A stretch of DNA of 64,000 bases from Mucilaginibacter pankratovii (GTDB taxonomy: Bacteria > Bacteroidota > Bacteroidia > Sphingobacteriales > Sphingobacteriaceae), in assembly GCF_014773265.1 (NCBI RefSeq), contig NZ_JACWMY010000003.1, forward strand, positions 248,001 to 312,000, written 5' to 3'. Below the pieces are notes generated by a model that was given only the letters and a program-made list of their open reading frames with translations, did no database searches and was not told the DNA's origin. The position numbers and the translations under genes were made by a program. This document shows positions 25,036-33,349 of this stretch, in pieces; positions within the stretch are counted from its first letter, which is position 1, and every line of letters starts with the position of its first letter.

Positions 25036-25971
25036 ATGACCATTACACAACTGGAATATATTATAGCCGTTGATACCTACCGAAGCTTTGTAGGCGCGGC
25101 CGACAAATGTTTTGTAACCCAACCTACGCTAAGTATGCAGGTACAAAAACTGGAGGATACCCTGGGCGTGAAACTGTTCGACCGCAGCAAGCAGCCAGTG
25201 ATCCCTACAGAAATTGGCAGCGAGATCATCGCACAGGCACGGATATTACTCGCCGAAAGCGAGAAGATCAAAGAGATCATCAGCGACAGGCAAAAAGAGC
25301 TTTCGGGGGAGCTGAAGGTGGGCATTATCCCTACTGTTGCCCCGTACATACTGCCAAAGATCATACAAGGCTTTGTAGAGAAATACCCGGGGGTGAAGCT
25401 GATCGTTTGGGAACAAACCACCGAGCTGATTATCCAGCAGCTTAAATTGGGTACGCTGGATTGTGGTATACTATCCACCCCGCTGCATGAAACCAGCCTT
25501 ACTGAGGTGCCGGTATTTTATGAGAATTTTGTGGCCTACGTATCAAAAAACAGCAAGCTATCTAAAAAGAAGAACATCGTACCGGAGGATATTGATATGG
25601 AGGAGATCTGGGTGCTGAACGAGGGGCACTGCATGCGCGAGCAGGTGTTAAACATTTGCCAGCGCCGCAAAGCCACCAAGGGGTACCAGCATTTTGAGTA
25701 CAATACCGGCAGCGTGGAAACCCTTAAGCGAATGGTGGATATGAACAATGGCGCCACCATTTTGCCCGAGCTTGCTCTTGCCGATCTGAACGAAAAACAA
25801 CTGGACAAAGTACGCTATTTTAAAAGCCCCGAGCCCGCCCGCGAAGTAAGCATTGTAATGCACCGTAACTTTCTGAAAAGGCGAATGATAGAGGCCTTAA
25901 AAAACGAGATCCTAAATTTTGTGCCGAAACGGCTCCGCAGTAAAAAGAAGAAGGAGATAATGGATATATAA
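25036..25971 (+). CDS. oxyR: Hydrogen peroxide-sensing regulator OxyR
   Basis: A LysR-type regulator of 311 residues. The N-terminal winged HTH is MTITQLEYIIAVDTYRSF...CFVTQPTLSMQVQKLE. The sensor domain has cysteines at exactly 199 and 208 (EGHCMREQVLNIC), the two residues that form the regulatory disulfide in E. coli OxyR, and T100 in VGIIPT. This makes a peroxide sensor far more likely than a generic LysR protein. A basic tail (PKRLRSKKKKEIMDI) ends it. No catalase or Dps gene is adjacent, so targets must lie elsewhere. Confidence 0.93.
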   Translation: MTITQLEYIIAVDTYRSFVGAADKCFVTQPTLSMQVQKLEDTLGVKLFDRSKQPVIPTEIGSEIIAQARILLAESEKIKEIISDRQKELSGELKVGIIPTVAPYILPKIIQGFVEKYPGVKLIVWEQTTELIIQQLKLGTLDCGILSTPLHETSLTEVPVFYENFVAYVSKNSKLSKKKNIVPEDIDMEEIWVLNEGHCMREQVLNICQRRKATKGYQHFEYNTGSVETLKRMVDMNNGATILPELALADLNEKQLDKVRYFKSPEPAREVSIVMHRNFLKRRMIEALKNEILNFVPKRLRSKKKKEIMDI

Positions 25972-25994
25972 ATTCGCGCAGAAAAATTTAAAAC

Positions 25995-26105
25995 CGTCAT
26001 TCTGAACTTGTTTCAGAACCCCACGGGACAGGTATTCATGTTGCAAGTCGATTAAGTATAGCGGCTACCTTTATGATGGGGTGTTGAAATAAATCCAACA
26101 TGACG
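25995..26105. repeat. Imperfect foldback, CGTCATTCTGAACTTG type
   Basis: The left arm begins CGTCATTCTGAACTTGTTTC and the right arm read in reverse complement begins CGTCATGTTGGATTTATTTC; both continue into CA(A)CCCC-like ends. The pair spans the gap between the convergent oxyR and HIT genes. The left arm is a repeat text widespread in bacterial intergenic DNA. Confidence 0.65.
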
Positions 26106-26132
26106 ACGGGTTTTTATTGAATATTTTAGCGC

Positions 26133-26543
26133 CTACTCTTCGTTCGTAACTACCTTCAGCGCTTCTCTTATTTTCTCGGCTGTAGCAGTCAATTCCTCCT
26201 GGCTTGGGGATAGTTTGGGACGGGCAAAATTCATATCGTCCACACGGTTCATCGGTATTAAGTGGATGTGTGCATGGGGAACTTCCAGCCCGATAACCGC
26301 AACACCCACTTTTTTGCAGGGGATAGCTTTTTTTACACCGATAGCTACAATCTTGGTGAAGATCTGCAACTCGTTGTATGTTGTATCATCCAGGTCGAAA
26401 ATATAATCCACCTCTTTTTTAGGGATCACCAGCACATGCCCTTCGGCCAGCGGGCTGATATCTAAAAATGCCAAAAAATCATCCGTTTCGGCAACTTTAT
26501 GGGCCGGTATTTCGCCTGCTATTATTTTTGAAAAGATAGTCAT
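26133..26543 (-). CDS. HIT family nucleotide-binding protein
   Basis: A 136-residue histidine triad hydrolase or transferase acting on nucleoside phosphoramidates and dinucleotides. The catalytic triad motif is PHAHIHLIPM near residues 96-105. The N-terminal TIFSKIIAGEIPAHKVAET and DISPLAEGHVLVIPK segments are typical of the Hint branch. It lies downstream of greA on the same strand, separated by about 100 bp of palindromic repeat. Confidence 0.92.
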   Translation of the reverse strand: MTIFSKIIAGEIPAHKVAETDDFLAFLDISPLAEGHVLVIPKKEVDYIFDLDDTTYNELQIFTKIVAIGVKKAIPCKKVGVAVIGLEVPHAHIHLIPMNRVDDMNFARPKLSPSQEELTATAEKIREALKVVTNEE

Positions 26544-26549
26544 GGGTAA

Positions 26550-26640
26550 TGAGTGATTTTTGAGGGAGTGAATTAGTGAATTAGTGATTTAATGAATTGC
26601 GCTGTTCGCTCATTCAAAAATCACTCATTCACTAATTGTA
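26550..26640. repeat. Foldback repeat between HIT and greA
   Basis: AGTGATTTTTGAGGGAGTGA followed by tandem GTGAATTA copies on the left, and an inverted TTCAAAAATCACTCATTCAC on the right, form a long imperfect hairpin occupying almost the whole gap of 99 bp. Confidence 0.65.
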
Positions 26641-26642
26641 AA

Positions 26643-27116
26643 CTACCTGCTAACTTCCAGTATCTCAAATTCAATTTTACCGGCAGGTACGGTTATCTCG
26701 ATGGTTTCGCCTACCTTTTTGCCTAAAAGGCCCTTAGCGATAGGCGATGCTACCGATATTTTACCGGTTTTCATATCCGCTTCGCTCTCAGAAACCAGCT
26801 GGTAGCTCATGGTAGCGCCGTTCTTCAGGTTCTTTATTTTTACGATAGATAATGCCAGCACTTTAGATACATCCAGTTTAGATTCATCCAGTAAACGGGC
26901 GTTTGCCAGCGTTTCCGACATCTGGGCAATCTTGGCTTCGTGCAAACCCTGTGCTTCTTTAGCGGCATCGTATTCCGCGTTTTCAGACAGGTCGCCTTTA
27001 TCGCGTGCCTCCGCAATTTGTTTTGATATATCAGACCTGCCGGTGGTTTTTAACCTTTGTAATTCTTCTTTTAATTTTTCTAAACCTTCTTTGGTGTAGT
27101 AAGAAACATCTGCCAT
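26643..27116 (-). CDS. greA: Transcription elongation factor GreA
   Basis: GreA stimulates transcript cleavage by backtracked RNA polymerase. The 157-residue protein has the N-terminal coiled coil (YYTKEGLEKLKEELQRLKTTGRSDISKQIAEARDKGDLSENAEYDAAKEAQ in order) with the catalytic acidic tip D41/E44-type residues in GDLSENAEYD. The C-terminal FKBP-like domain (PIAKGLLGKKVGETIEITVPAG) follows. It is preceded by its own promoter and a two-hairpin leader that includes a strong terminator, so expression may be attenuated. Confidence 0.96.
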   Translation of the reverse strand: MADVSYYTKEGLEKLKEELQRLKTTGRSDISKQIAEARDKGDLSENAEYDAAKEAQGLHEAKIAQMSETLANARLLDESKLDVSKVLALSIVKIKNLKNGATMSYQLVSESEADMKTGKISVASPIAKGLLGKKVGETIEITVPAGKIEFEILEVSR

Positions 27117-27151
27117 TGTACTAATAATAAAATTTATTTACGTTGAGCGCC

Positions 27152-27191
27152 AAAAAAAACCGCCCTACTATTTCTAACAAATAGAAGAGCG
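27152..27191 (-). terminator. Intrinsic terminator in the greA leader
   Basis: On the minus strand CGCTCT pairs with AGGGCG and, after a T-T mismatch, CTATTT pairs with AAATAG around the loop GTTAG. G and eight T residues follow (27152-27159). It stops 35 bp before the greA ATG, and downstream of the apparent greA promoter. Confidence 0.8.
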
Positions 27192-27250
27192 TGATGGCCT
27201 TAAAAACAAACAAGACTACGTCGGCCGGGCCTGCATAGTCTTGTTTAGTG
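27152..27250 (-). ncRNA. Putative greA leader RNA (about 100 nt)
   Basis: A transcript starting about 5 nt after the -7 box would begin near 27250 and end at the U8 tract near 27152. It would contain hairpin 1 (AAACAAGACTA / TAGTCTTGTTT, 27208-27246, perfect 11-bp stem, 17-nt loop rich in GGCC) and hairpin 2 (the terminator). Alternatively hairpin 1 could simply be the terminator of the upstream dehydrogenase gene, since GTTTTTAAG follows it. Confidence 0.5.
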
Positions 27251-27255
27251 TAAAA

Positions 27256-27288
27256 CGAAGATAAGGTAATTAAGTTTTAATATCCAAA
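27256..27288 (-). promoter_or_regulatory. Probable greA promoter
   Basis: On the minus strand TTTG (27285-27288), a 21-bp spacer and TATCTTCG (27256-27263; one mismatch to TAnnTTTG) give a good sigma-A promoter directly upstream of the leader hairpins. Confidence 0.55.
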
Positions 27289-27392
27289 TTTATTGTTGGG
27301 ATTCCACCGATGGAGAAGGGATTGCACCGATTTTTGTAGCGGCAGTTGAAAATGATTTTGTTAATTGTGCCTAAGCAACCACCCACCACTCC

Positions 27393-28331
27393 CTATTCAC
27401 CACTCAGCGGCAACGCAACCAGCTTTTCAGCCATTACTTCGCTTATTTTGCGGTAGCTGTCAAACGTCCACCCGGCGACGTGGGGACTCAGGATCACCTT
27501 GCCCGATTGGCGCAACTCATCAAACCAAAGTTGCTCTCCCAGGGCCGGGAATTTTTCAACTTCCAGCACATCAAGCCCGGCGCCTATTATTTTATTTTGT
27601 TTAATGGCATTTAAAACGGCGCTTGTTTTTACCACCTTGCCGCGGGAGGTGTTGATCAAAAAGAAGGGGTTTTTAAAGTGGAACAAAAACTCGTCATCTA
27701 TAAGTCCATTGGTTTCGCGCGTGAGCGGAATATGCAAACTTAGCACATCGGCATGTTTTACAATTTCTTCCATGCTTACTTCCCGGGCATATTTATCGCT
27801 AAAGCCGGTTTTGTATTTATCATAGGCCAGCACTCCTACCTGGAAACCAGATAGCTTGCGTGCAAAGCTTTGCCCCATATGCCCGTAACCAATGATGCCG
27901 ATAGTTTTACCTTTCAGTTCGTAGCCCCGGTTTGCCTCGCGCTGCCAGCTGCCCGCGCGGATCTGCGCATCGGCAATGTTGATATTGTTCATCAGCGACA
28001 GCAACAAACCGATGGCATGTTCGCCTACGGCATCAGAGTTTCCTTCGGGTGCGTTGATAAGAGTGATGTTCCGTTTGATAGCGTAATCCTCATCGATATT
28101 ATCCATCCCGGCCCCGGCGCGGCAAATAAAGCGCAGGTTTGGTGCCAGGTCTATCACGGCCTTATCCACCTGGAATTTGGAACGGATCACCAATCCGTCG
28201 TAACGGTTTAATATGCCAATAGCTTCGTCGGTTTTGATGGTTGGCTGATAATCGCAGGTGTAACCGGCAGCGTCGGCACGTTCAATAAATATGGGGTGGA
28301 TATCATCAACGATAAGAATATTGTTTTTCAA
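27393..28331 (-). CDS. D-2-hydroxyacid dehydrogenase (SerA-like)
   Basis: An NAD-dependent dehydrogenase of 312 residues from the TTG at 28331 (MKNNILIVDDIHP). Motifs: RAGAGMDNID near residue 73, the dinucleotide fold GKTIGIIGYGHMG near 141, LHIPLTRETNGLI near 199, and the catalytic His in LSPHVAGWTFDSY near 283. It resembles phosphoglycerate dehydrogenase without the ACT domain; serine synthesis is the most likely but unproven role. An ATG at 28385 would add 18 residues that look unlike the family. Its last residues (LSGE) and stop are encoded in a repeat-like text (CTGAGTGGTGAATAG). Confidence 0.87.
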   Translation of the reverse strand: MKNNILIVDDIHPIFIERADAAGYTCDYQPTIKTDEAIGILNRYDGLVIRSKFQVDKAVIDLAPNLRFICRAGAGMDNIDEDYAIKRNITLINAPEGNSDAVGEHAIGLLLSLMNNINIADAQIRAGSWQREANRGYELKGKTIGIIGYGHMGQSFARKLSGFQVGVLAYDKYKTGFSDKYAREVSMEEIVKHADVLSLHIPLTRETNGLIDDEFLFHFKNPFFLINTSRGKVVKTSAVLNAIKQNKIIGAGLDVLEVEKFPALGEQLWFDELRQSGKVILSPHVAGWTFDSYRKISEVMAEKLVALPLSGE

Positions 28332-28439
28332 TGCTTTGAATTTGAAGAAGACAAAATTAAGAAATTGCTTATGATTACTTAACATTCGCCACAGATGTGT
28401 TTATTGGATGACGAAGGGCATATGCGATCCACCTTCAAA

Positions 28440-28520
28440 TCGTAGCCAAATCCTCTCCAAAGGAGAAGACTTTAAAAGCTTTTTTGAACCCTCTCCTTTG
28501 GAGAGGGCAGGGTGAGGCCC
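28440..28520. repeat. CCTCTCC...GGAGAGG inverted pair
   Basis: CCTCTCCAAAGGAGAA on the left and CCCTCTCCTTTGGAGAGGG on the right, each self-complementary, separated by an A/T-rich spacer, in the gap before the EcsC gene. The layout resembles the CCCCCTGAAGGGGG doublets seen elsewhere in the window. Confidence 0.65.
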
Positions 28521-28601
28521 TTCCCTGCCACATCTGCCGCCTTTTAAAACTGGCACGCAAATAGCATATACCTATATACGGAGCTTAAAACCGTAACCAA
28601 A

Positions 28602-29165
28602 ATGAAACTACCTTTTAAAAGAACACGATCAGATATAAAACAATACGCCGAAAAGCTATCGCACGACGGCTTTAAACAGATCTTCGACCATATAGATCAG
28701 CTCAACATCAAAAAAGGGGTGGATAAAATGGGCCTTGATAAGTTCATCAACCAATGCGCATATTTGGCGGCAGGCTCGGGTGCCATATCCGGTAGTGGCG
28801 GCGTGTTTACCATGGTAGTGGGTATGCCTGTGGATTTTGTGAATCTTATTACCCAGCAGTTCAGGGTTACTATGGCCATTATGTACTACAGCCGCGGCAG
28901 TTACAAAATCACCTTCGAAGAATTTATGGGCTTGGTTGCCGCCTCTTTCAAAATAGAAGCGGGCGTAGCCATGACCAAAACCGTAATGGAAACCGTTGCT
29001 GAAAAACTATTGCTGGCCTTTGGCGTGCGTACAGCCGAAAGACTGATACCCGTCGTCGGCGCAGTTATCGGCGGCACAGCAAACTATCTTTTTGTAAAAC
29101 GTATGGCCGATTCGGTGAAGAAATCGCAGGGCATCAGTGGGCCGGTGGAGATTAAAGTTTACTAA
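28602..29165 (+). CDS. EcsC family protein
   Basis: A 187-residue protein related to the C-terminal domain of Bacillus EcsC. A glycine-rich hydrophobic segment (AAGSGAISGSGGVFTMVVGMPVDFVNLITQQ, residues 52-82 approx.) and a second one near 145-165 (RLIPVVGAVIGGTANYLFV) could insert into or lie on the membrane. The biochemical function is unknown. The 3' end overlaps the end of the convergent hypothetical gene by 4 bp. Confidence 0.82.
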   Translation: MKLPFKRTRSDIKQYAEKLSHDGFKQIFDHIDQLNIKKGVDKMGLDKFINQCAYLAAGSGAISGSGGVFTMVVGMPVDFVNLITQQFRVTMAIMYYSRGSYKITFEEFMGLVAASFKIEAGVAMTKTVMETVAEKLLLAFGVRTAERLIPVVGAVIGGTANYLFVKRMADSVKKSQGISGPVEIKVY

Positions 29166-29473
29166 CGGGGAAACATACCCCATACCCATGTGGGTGCATA
29201 CAAATCTTCCGAGTCGTAAATTAGAACAATGTAATTTCGGCCTTGCATTAAAACATTACAAAGAAAAATGCTATCGAACTCATTCGTGCCGATAGCATTT
29301 TTTGTTTGTTTAAGTTCATCGATCTCGGAAGGTGTAATCGCGCTCCCTATTTCGTCGAAGAACGCCTTTGAATAACCGTACGATTCCACGATGGAGATCT
29401 CCTCGATAGATTTGATGGAAACGGTAGCGTACTTCGCTATCAATTGAGCAAAAGCAACAATTAAATGAGACAC
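29162..29473 (-). CDS. Hypothetical protein, 103 aa
   Basis: A small soluble protein starting MSHLIVAFAQLIAKYATVSIKSIEEISIV and ending APTWVWGMFPR. No domain is recognised, no signal peptide or membrane helix is convincing. The coding frame is supported by its tight fit: 3 bp downstream of rsmA on the same strand, and a 4-bp overlap with the convergent EcsC gene. It is probably co-transcribed with rsmA. Confidence 0.65.
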   Translation of the reverse strand: MSHLIVAFAQLIAKYATVSIKSIEEISIVESYGYSKAFFDEIGSAITPSEIDELKQTKNAIGTNEFDSIFLCNVLMQGRNYIVLIYDSEDLYAPTWVWGMFPR

Positions 29474-29476
29474 TTC

Positions 29477-30256
29477 TTATTTATTCACGGTTATCTGATT
29501 CGTCAATTTCACAAAATCTTCCACGTTTAAACGCTCGGCACGCAGGTCCAGCATTTTGTTTTCGGTCATCTTTTCTTTGTTGATAAGGGACGACAAGGCG
29601 TTGCGCAACGTTTTGCGGCGCTGATTAAAACCGGCCTTCACCACCTGCCAAAACAGTTTTTCATCGCAGCCAAGGGTTTCGGTTTCGTTGCGGGTTAGGC
29701 GGATAACGGCAGATAATACCTTTGGCGGCGGGTTAAACACACCGGCTTTCACAGTAAAAAGGTACTCTACTTTGTAATAAGCCTGCAAAAAAACGCTCAG
29801 GATGCCATACTCCTTACTGCCCGGTTTGCTGGCGCAGCGCTCGGCCACTTCTTTTTGGAACATGCCTACCACCTCCACAACCTGTTTACGATTATCAAGG
29901 ATCTTAAAAAGTATCTGTGAGGATATATTGTAGGGGAAATTGCCAATAACTGCCATTTGCGGCTGAAAAGTGGCCGGGAAGTCCAGCTCAAGAAAATCGG
30001 CATTGATCAAATGCGTACCTAAGGCAGGGTATTTCTTTTGCAGGAACGTGTAAGATTCGGTATCTATATCGATCAAAAAAACCTCGTATTCCGGCTTCTG
30101 AAGCAGAAAATCCGACAGGATGCCCATGCCTGGGCCAACCTCCAGCACCTGTTTGTATTTATCAGCCGGGCGCAGGCTCTCCACAATTTTTTGCGCCATA
30201 TTTTTATCAGTAAGAAAGTGTTGGCCTAAATGTTTTTTTGCTCTTACTAATGTCAT
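29477..30256 (-). CDS. rsmA: 16S rRNA (adenine1518/1519-N6)-dimethyltransferase
   Basis: It dimethylates two adjacent adenines in helix 45 of 16S rRNA. From the ATG at 30256 (MTLVRAKKHLGQHFLTD, 259 residues) it has the SAM-binding VLEVGPGMGILSDFLL near residue 41 and the catalytic NFPYNISSQILFK near 105. The C-terminal domain contains FNQRRKTLRNALSSL. A start at 30277 would add seven residues before the normal N-terminus. Divergent from pdxA. Confidence 0.96.
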   Translation of the reverse strand: MTLVRAKKHLGQHFLTDKNMAQKIVESLRPADKYKQVLEVGPGMGILSDFLLQKPEYEVFLIDIDTESYTFLQKKYPALGTHLINADFLELDFPATFQPQMAVIGNFPYNISSQILFKILDNRKQVVEVVGMFQKEVAERCASKPGSKEYGILSVFLQAYYKVEYLFTVKAGVFNPPPKVLSAVIRLTRNETETLGCDEKLFWQVVKAGFNQRRKTLRNALSSLINKEKMTENKMLDLRAERLNVEDFVKLTNQITVNK

Positions 30257-30437
30257 TATGCAAGTATATTTAAGCAAATTAAGGCATATTTGCGCTTTAT
30301 TAAGGAATTATAAACTTAAAATCTTTTTATTTGCATATTAAGTAGAATGCCTAAAGCGCAAAGCTTAAAGCAATTATAACAGTCGATTAAGCCTTTCCAC
30401 CTAATAAATTGTTTCGCAAATCAACTTGTGAACCTCG

Positions 30438-30475
30438 ATAATCGGTGAAATCAGAAGCTATAATCGGTGAAATCA
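30438..30475 (+). repeat. 16-bp direct repeats upstream of pdxA
   Basis: ATAATCGGTGAAATCA occurs at 30438-30453 and 30460-30475, 22 bp apart (about two helical turns) and ending 7 bp before the pdxA ATG. The spacing could suit a dimeric regulator; it could also be a slippage product. Confidence 0.75.
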
Positions 30476-30482
30476 TAAAATC

Positions 30483-31538
30483 ATGAGCGATAAACCTAAA
30501 ATAGGCATAAGTATTGGCGATGTTAACGGTATTGGATTAGAGATAATCATCAAAACCCTGGCCGATGCAAAAATATACGATTACTGCACCCCCATTGTTT
30601 ACGGGCATACCAAAGTGGCATCTTTCCATCGCCGAGCTACGCATATCAACGAGCTGAATTTTAATGTGGTAGGCGATGCATCGCAATCAATTGCAAAACG
30701 TGCCAACATGATCAATTGCTGGGAAGAAGATGTGCGCATAGAACCCGGTACGGTTACAGCCGACGGCGGTAAATATGCCTACCTGTCCCTGCAACGTGCC
30801 ACCGACGACCTGCTGAGCGGTATGATAGATGGCCTGGTTACGGCACCGATCAATAAAGACAATATCCAAAACGAGGATTTTAACTTCCCCGGCCATACCG
30901 AGTACCTGCAATCGCGCGATAGCGCGGAAGAATCGCTAATGTTTTTGGTGAGCGAAACCCTGCGCGTTGGTGTTGTAACCGGCCATATCCCGGTATCAAA
31001 GATCTCTGAAAGTATCACTACCGAAAAAATTATTGCCAAGCTAAAGCTGATGCACAGCAGCCTGCGCGATGATTTTTGGATCCGCAAACCCAAAATTGCG
31101 GTTTTGGGCCTAAACCCCCACGCCAGCGATAACGGGCTGATAGGTTCTGAAGAGAAAGACGTAATTATCCCGGCCATTGAGGAAGCACGCGCGCATGATG
31201 TTTTGGCGTTTGGACCGTACGCTGCCGATGGTTTTTTTGCCAATGGCACCTACCTGCAGTTTGATGCCGTATTGGCCATGTATCACGACCAGGGGCTTAT
31301 CCCCTTTAAGCAGATCGCGTTTGAATCGGGTGTTAATTATACCGCTGGGCTGAGCTTTGTGCGCACATCGCCAGATCATGGTACCGCGTACGATATTGCC
31401 GGTAAAAACATGGCATCAGAGATCTCGTTCCGCGAGGCATTGTTCACTGCTTTGCATGTTATTAAGCATCGCCGCGAAACAGCCGAGCTAAACGAAAATC
31501 CACTTTTATTTAGCAAACTGAGCCGAGACAGGGACTAA
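30483..31538 (+). CDS. pdxA: 4-hydroxythreonine-4-phosphate dehydrogenase
   Basis: NAD-dependent oxidation and decarboxylation of 4-phosphohydroxy-L-threonine in the DXP-dependent pyridoxal phosphate pathway. The 351-residue protein starts KPKIGISIGDVNGIGLEI and has TAPINKDNI near 120, the FPGHTEYL segment near 133, LGLNPHASDNGLIGSEE near 205, AMYHDQGLIPFK near 265 and RTSPDHGTAYDIAG near 294, all conserved metal- or substrate-binding motifs. Monocistronic as far as seen; a pair of 16-bp direct repeats lies just upstream. Confidence 0.96.
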   Translation: MSDKPKIGISIGDVNGIGLEIIIKTLADAKIYDYCTPIVYGHTKVASFHRRATHINELNFNVVGDASQSIAKRANMINCWEEDVRIEPGTVTADGGKYAYLSLQRATDDLLSGMIDGLVTAPINKDNIQNEDFNFPGHTEYLQSRDSAEESLMFLVSETLRVGVVTGHIPVSKISESITTEKIIAKLKLMHSSLRDDFWIRKPKIAVLGLNPHASDNGLIGSEEKDVIIPAIEEARAHDVLAFGPYAADGFFANGTYLQFDAVLAMYHDQGLIPFKQIAFESGVNYTAGLSFVRTSPDHGTAYDIAGKNMASEISFREALFTALHVIKHRRETAELNENPLLFSKLSRDRD

Positions 31539-31617
31539 AGCACCGGTTAGCGATACTGTTTTAAACAAATTGCCGTTTATTTAAAACATTTATCTCTAAA
31601 AAACATTTCCCTGTTTA

Positions 31618-32802
31618 ATGAGTAATTTAATTAACCGCATCAGGTCAATTGATGCGTTTCGTGCGGTTACCATGTTCCTGATGATCTTCGTGAATGATCT
31701 CGACGGCGTACCCAATACGCCCGAATGGCTCAAGCACGCAGCTGTAAATGCCGATGGATTAGGATTAGCCGATACGATATTTCCTGCCTTTTTATTTATT
31801 GTGGGGTTGGCCATCCCATACGCTTTTGAACACCGGTCGAAAAAGGAGGACTCCAAAATACCGATGCGCATTATCACGCGCTCTTTCGCCTTAATATTTA
31901 TCGGTTTTTTCCATGCCAATATGGAAACTTACGACGAGGCACACGCCATTTTGCCCCGCCCTGTTTGGGACAGCCTGGCCACTTTCAGCTTCTTTTTTAT
32001 TTTTATCGATTACAGCAAAACCACCTCGCTTGTTAAGCGCTATTTATGCCAGGGCTTTGGCATTGCCTTGCTTATACTGGTATGTATCGTATATAAAAGC
32101 TCCGACCCCGGGCACTCCTGGCTGCATTTAACGTGGTGGGGTATATTGGGATTAATTGGCTGGTCTTATCTTGTTTGCGCCTTTATTTACCACTATTCCG
32201 ACGGAGCACTATGGGTACAGGCCGCCGCTTGGCTTTTCTTTATGTTTTTTAATATCGATTACCACTTTGGGCTGCTTAATTTCCTGGCACCGGTGCAAAA
32301 ATACGTGTGGATCTCTGGTAACGGGGCTATGCAGGCCTTTACTATGGCAGGCATTTTTGTATCGGTGCTGTACATCAGGCTTACGCAAAACGGCGAATTA
32401 AAAATGCTTTGGGTGGCCATGTTTTTGATCGCCATTATCCTGTTTAACCTGGGCTTTATTGTGAGGTACTTTAGCGGCGGTATCTCCAAAGCCCGCGATA
32501 CGCCTTCGTGGGTACTTATCTGTACTGGCATCAGCCTTATTGTATACGCCATATTTGTTTTTGTGGTAGATACCTGCAAGAAGTACCATTGGTTTAAAGT
32601 GATAGAACCCGCAGGCACCAACACATTCACCTGCTACCTGCTGCCCTATTTATTTTACCCCATGTATCAGATGACAGATTTTAATTACCCTCAATACTTT
32701 GACCAGGGCACCGGCGGCCTTATCCGCTCATTGATACTTGCGCTGGTAATTGTTTGGCTTGCAGGGCTGCTGCAGAAGATAAACATCAGGCTGAAGATAT
32801 AG
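31618..32802 (+). CDS. DUF5009/HGSNAT-like membrane acyltransferase family protein
   Basis: A 394-residue polytopic membrane protein with about ten hydrophobic helices. The start RIRSIDAFRAVTMFLMIFVNDLDG and FPAFLFIVGLAIPYAF match the heparan-alpha-glucosaminide N-acetyltransferase-like (DUF5009/DUF1624) superfamily, in which an acetyl group is carried across a membrane. The central acyl acceptor histidine is not obvious to me. The C-terminus GTNTFTCYLLPYLFYPMY is also typical. No glycan gene lies next to it, so the substrate is open. Confidence 0.82.
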   Translation: MSNLINRIRSIDAFRAVTMFLMIFVNDLDGVPNTPEWLKHAAVNADGLGLADTIFPAFLFIVGLAIPYAFEHRSKKEDSKIPMRIITRSFALIFIGFFHANMETYDEAHAILPRPVWDSLATFSFFFIFIDYSKTTSLVKRYLCQGFGIALLILVCIVYKSSDPGHSWLHLTWWGILGLIGWSYLVCAFIYHYSDGALWVQAAAWLFFMFFNIDYHFGLLNFLAPVQKYVWISGNGAMQAFTMAGIFVSVLYIRLTQNGELKMLWVAMFLIAIILFNLGFIVRYFSGGISKARDTPSWVLICTGISLIVYAIFVFVVDTCKKYHWFKVIEPAGTNTFTCYLLPYLFYPMYQMTDFNYPQYFDQGTGGLIRSLILALVIVWLAGLLQKINIRLKI

Positions 32803-32864
32803 TTGGGGAGTGGTGAATAAGTATTTTCGCTAACAGCCATCAACCAGCCTCTATCAACCATGAA

Positions 32865-33146
32865 CTATATCTTCTGTATCCAGGGGCAGCAATGGTAAAA
32901 CGCTTTCCTCAGGGTGTCTTTGGGGATGCCGGTTGCGGGTAGCTCGTCGGGATAGGTTTTTTCAAATACCTTTATCATGCAATCGCAAAGCTCGGCTTTT
33001 TGCTGTTTGGTGCCCGCCGCCGCTGGCAGGTTTAGTTTAAGCCGGGTGGTGATGGTATCTTTTACGGTTTGCTTGTATTCCGGGCTCCAGCCACTGCACG
33101 ATGCCAATGTCAAAATTACAGAAAGAAAGAGTAGGGTTCTTTTCAT
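32865..33146 (-). CDS. Small lipoprotein of unknown function
   Basis: A 93-residue lipoprotein: signal peptide MKRTLLFLSVILTLASC with lipobox LASC, Cys at residue 17. The mature part has two CxC/CC features (AELCDCMIKVFEKTYP and AFYHCCPW) and is otherwise helical. A preceding ATG at 33149 gives one more Met. No homologous family was recognised. Gene neighbours give no functional hint. Confidence 0.75.
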   Translation of the reverse strand: MKRTLLFLSVILTLASCSGWSPEYKQTVKDTITTRLKLNLPAAAGTKQQKAELCDCMIKVFEKTYPDELPATGIPKDTLRKAFYHCCPWIQKI

Positions 33147-33323
33147 CACTAAAAAATTTGAAGCTAAAATAAGTAAAAAAAGCGTCGCAAATCCGCCATC
33201 TTCATTGATCCAATTTTTCTTTTTCCGGCCTCTTAATTCTTATTGTCTTGCGTCTGTGCCGGGCATTGTTTATAACCTCATTTCTATTTAAAAAAAACAG
33301 TTTCCAGTTTTAGGATTTTTACC

Positions 33324-33331
33324 TACATTTG
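33324..33331 (+). promoter_or_regulatory. -7 promoter element of the DUF177-fabH-acc cluster
   Basis: TACATTTG matches TAnnTTTG. It contains an in-frame TTG (33329) that cannot be the start codon; the likely TTG start is at 33350, 19 bp after the box. Confidence 0.6.
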
Positions 33332-33349
33332 CGGGCTAATTGTTGCTCA

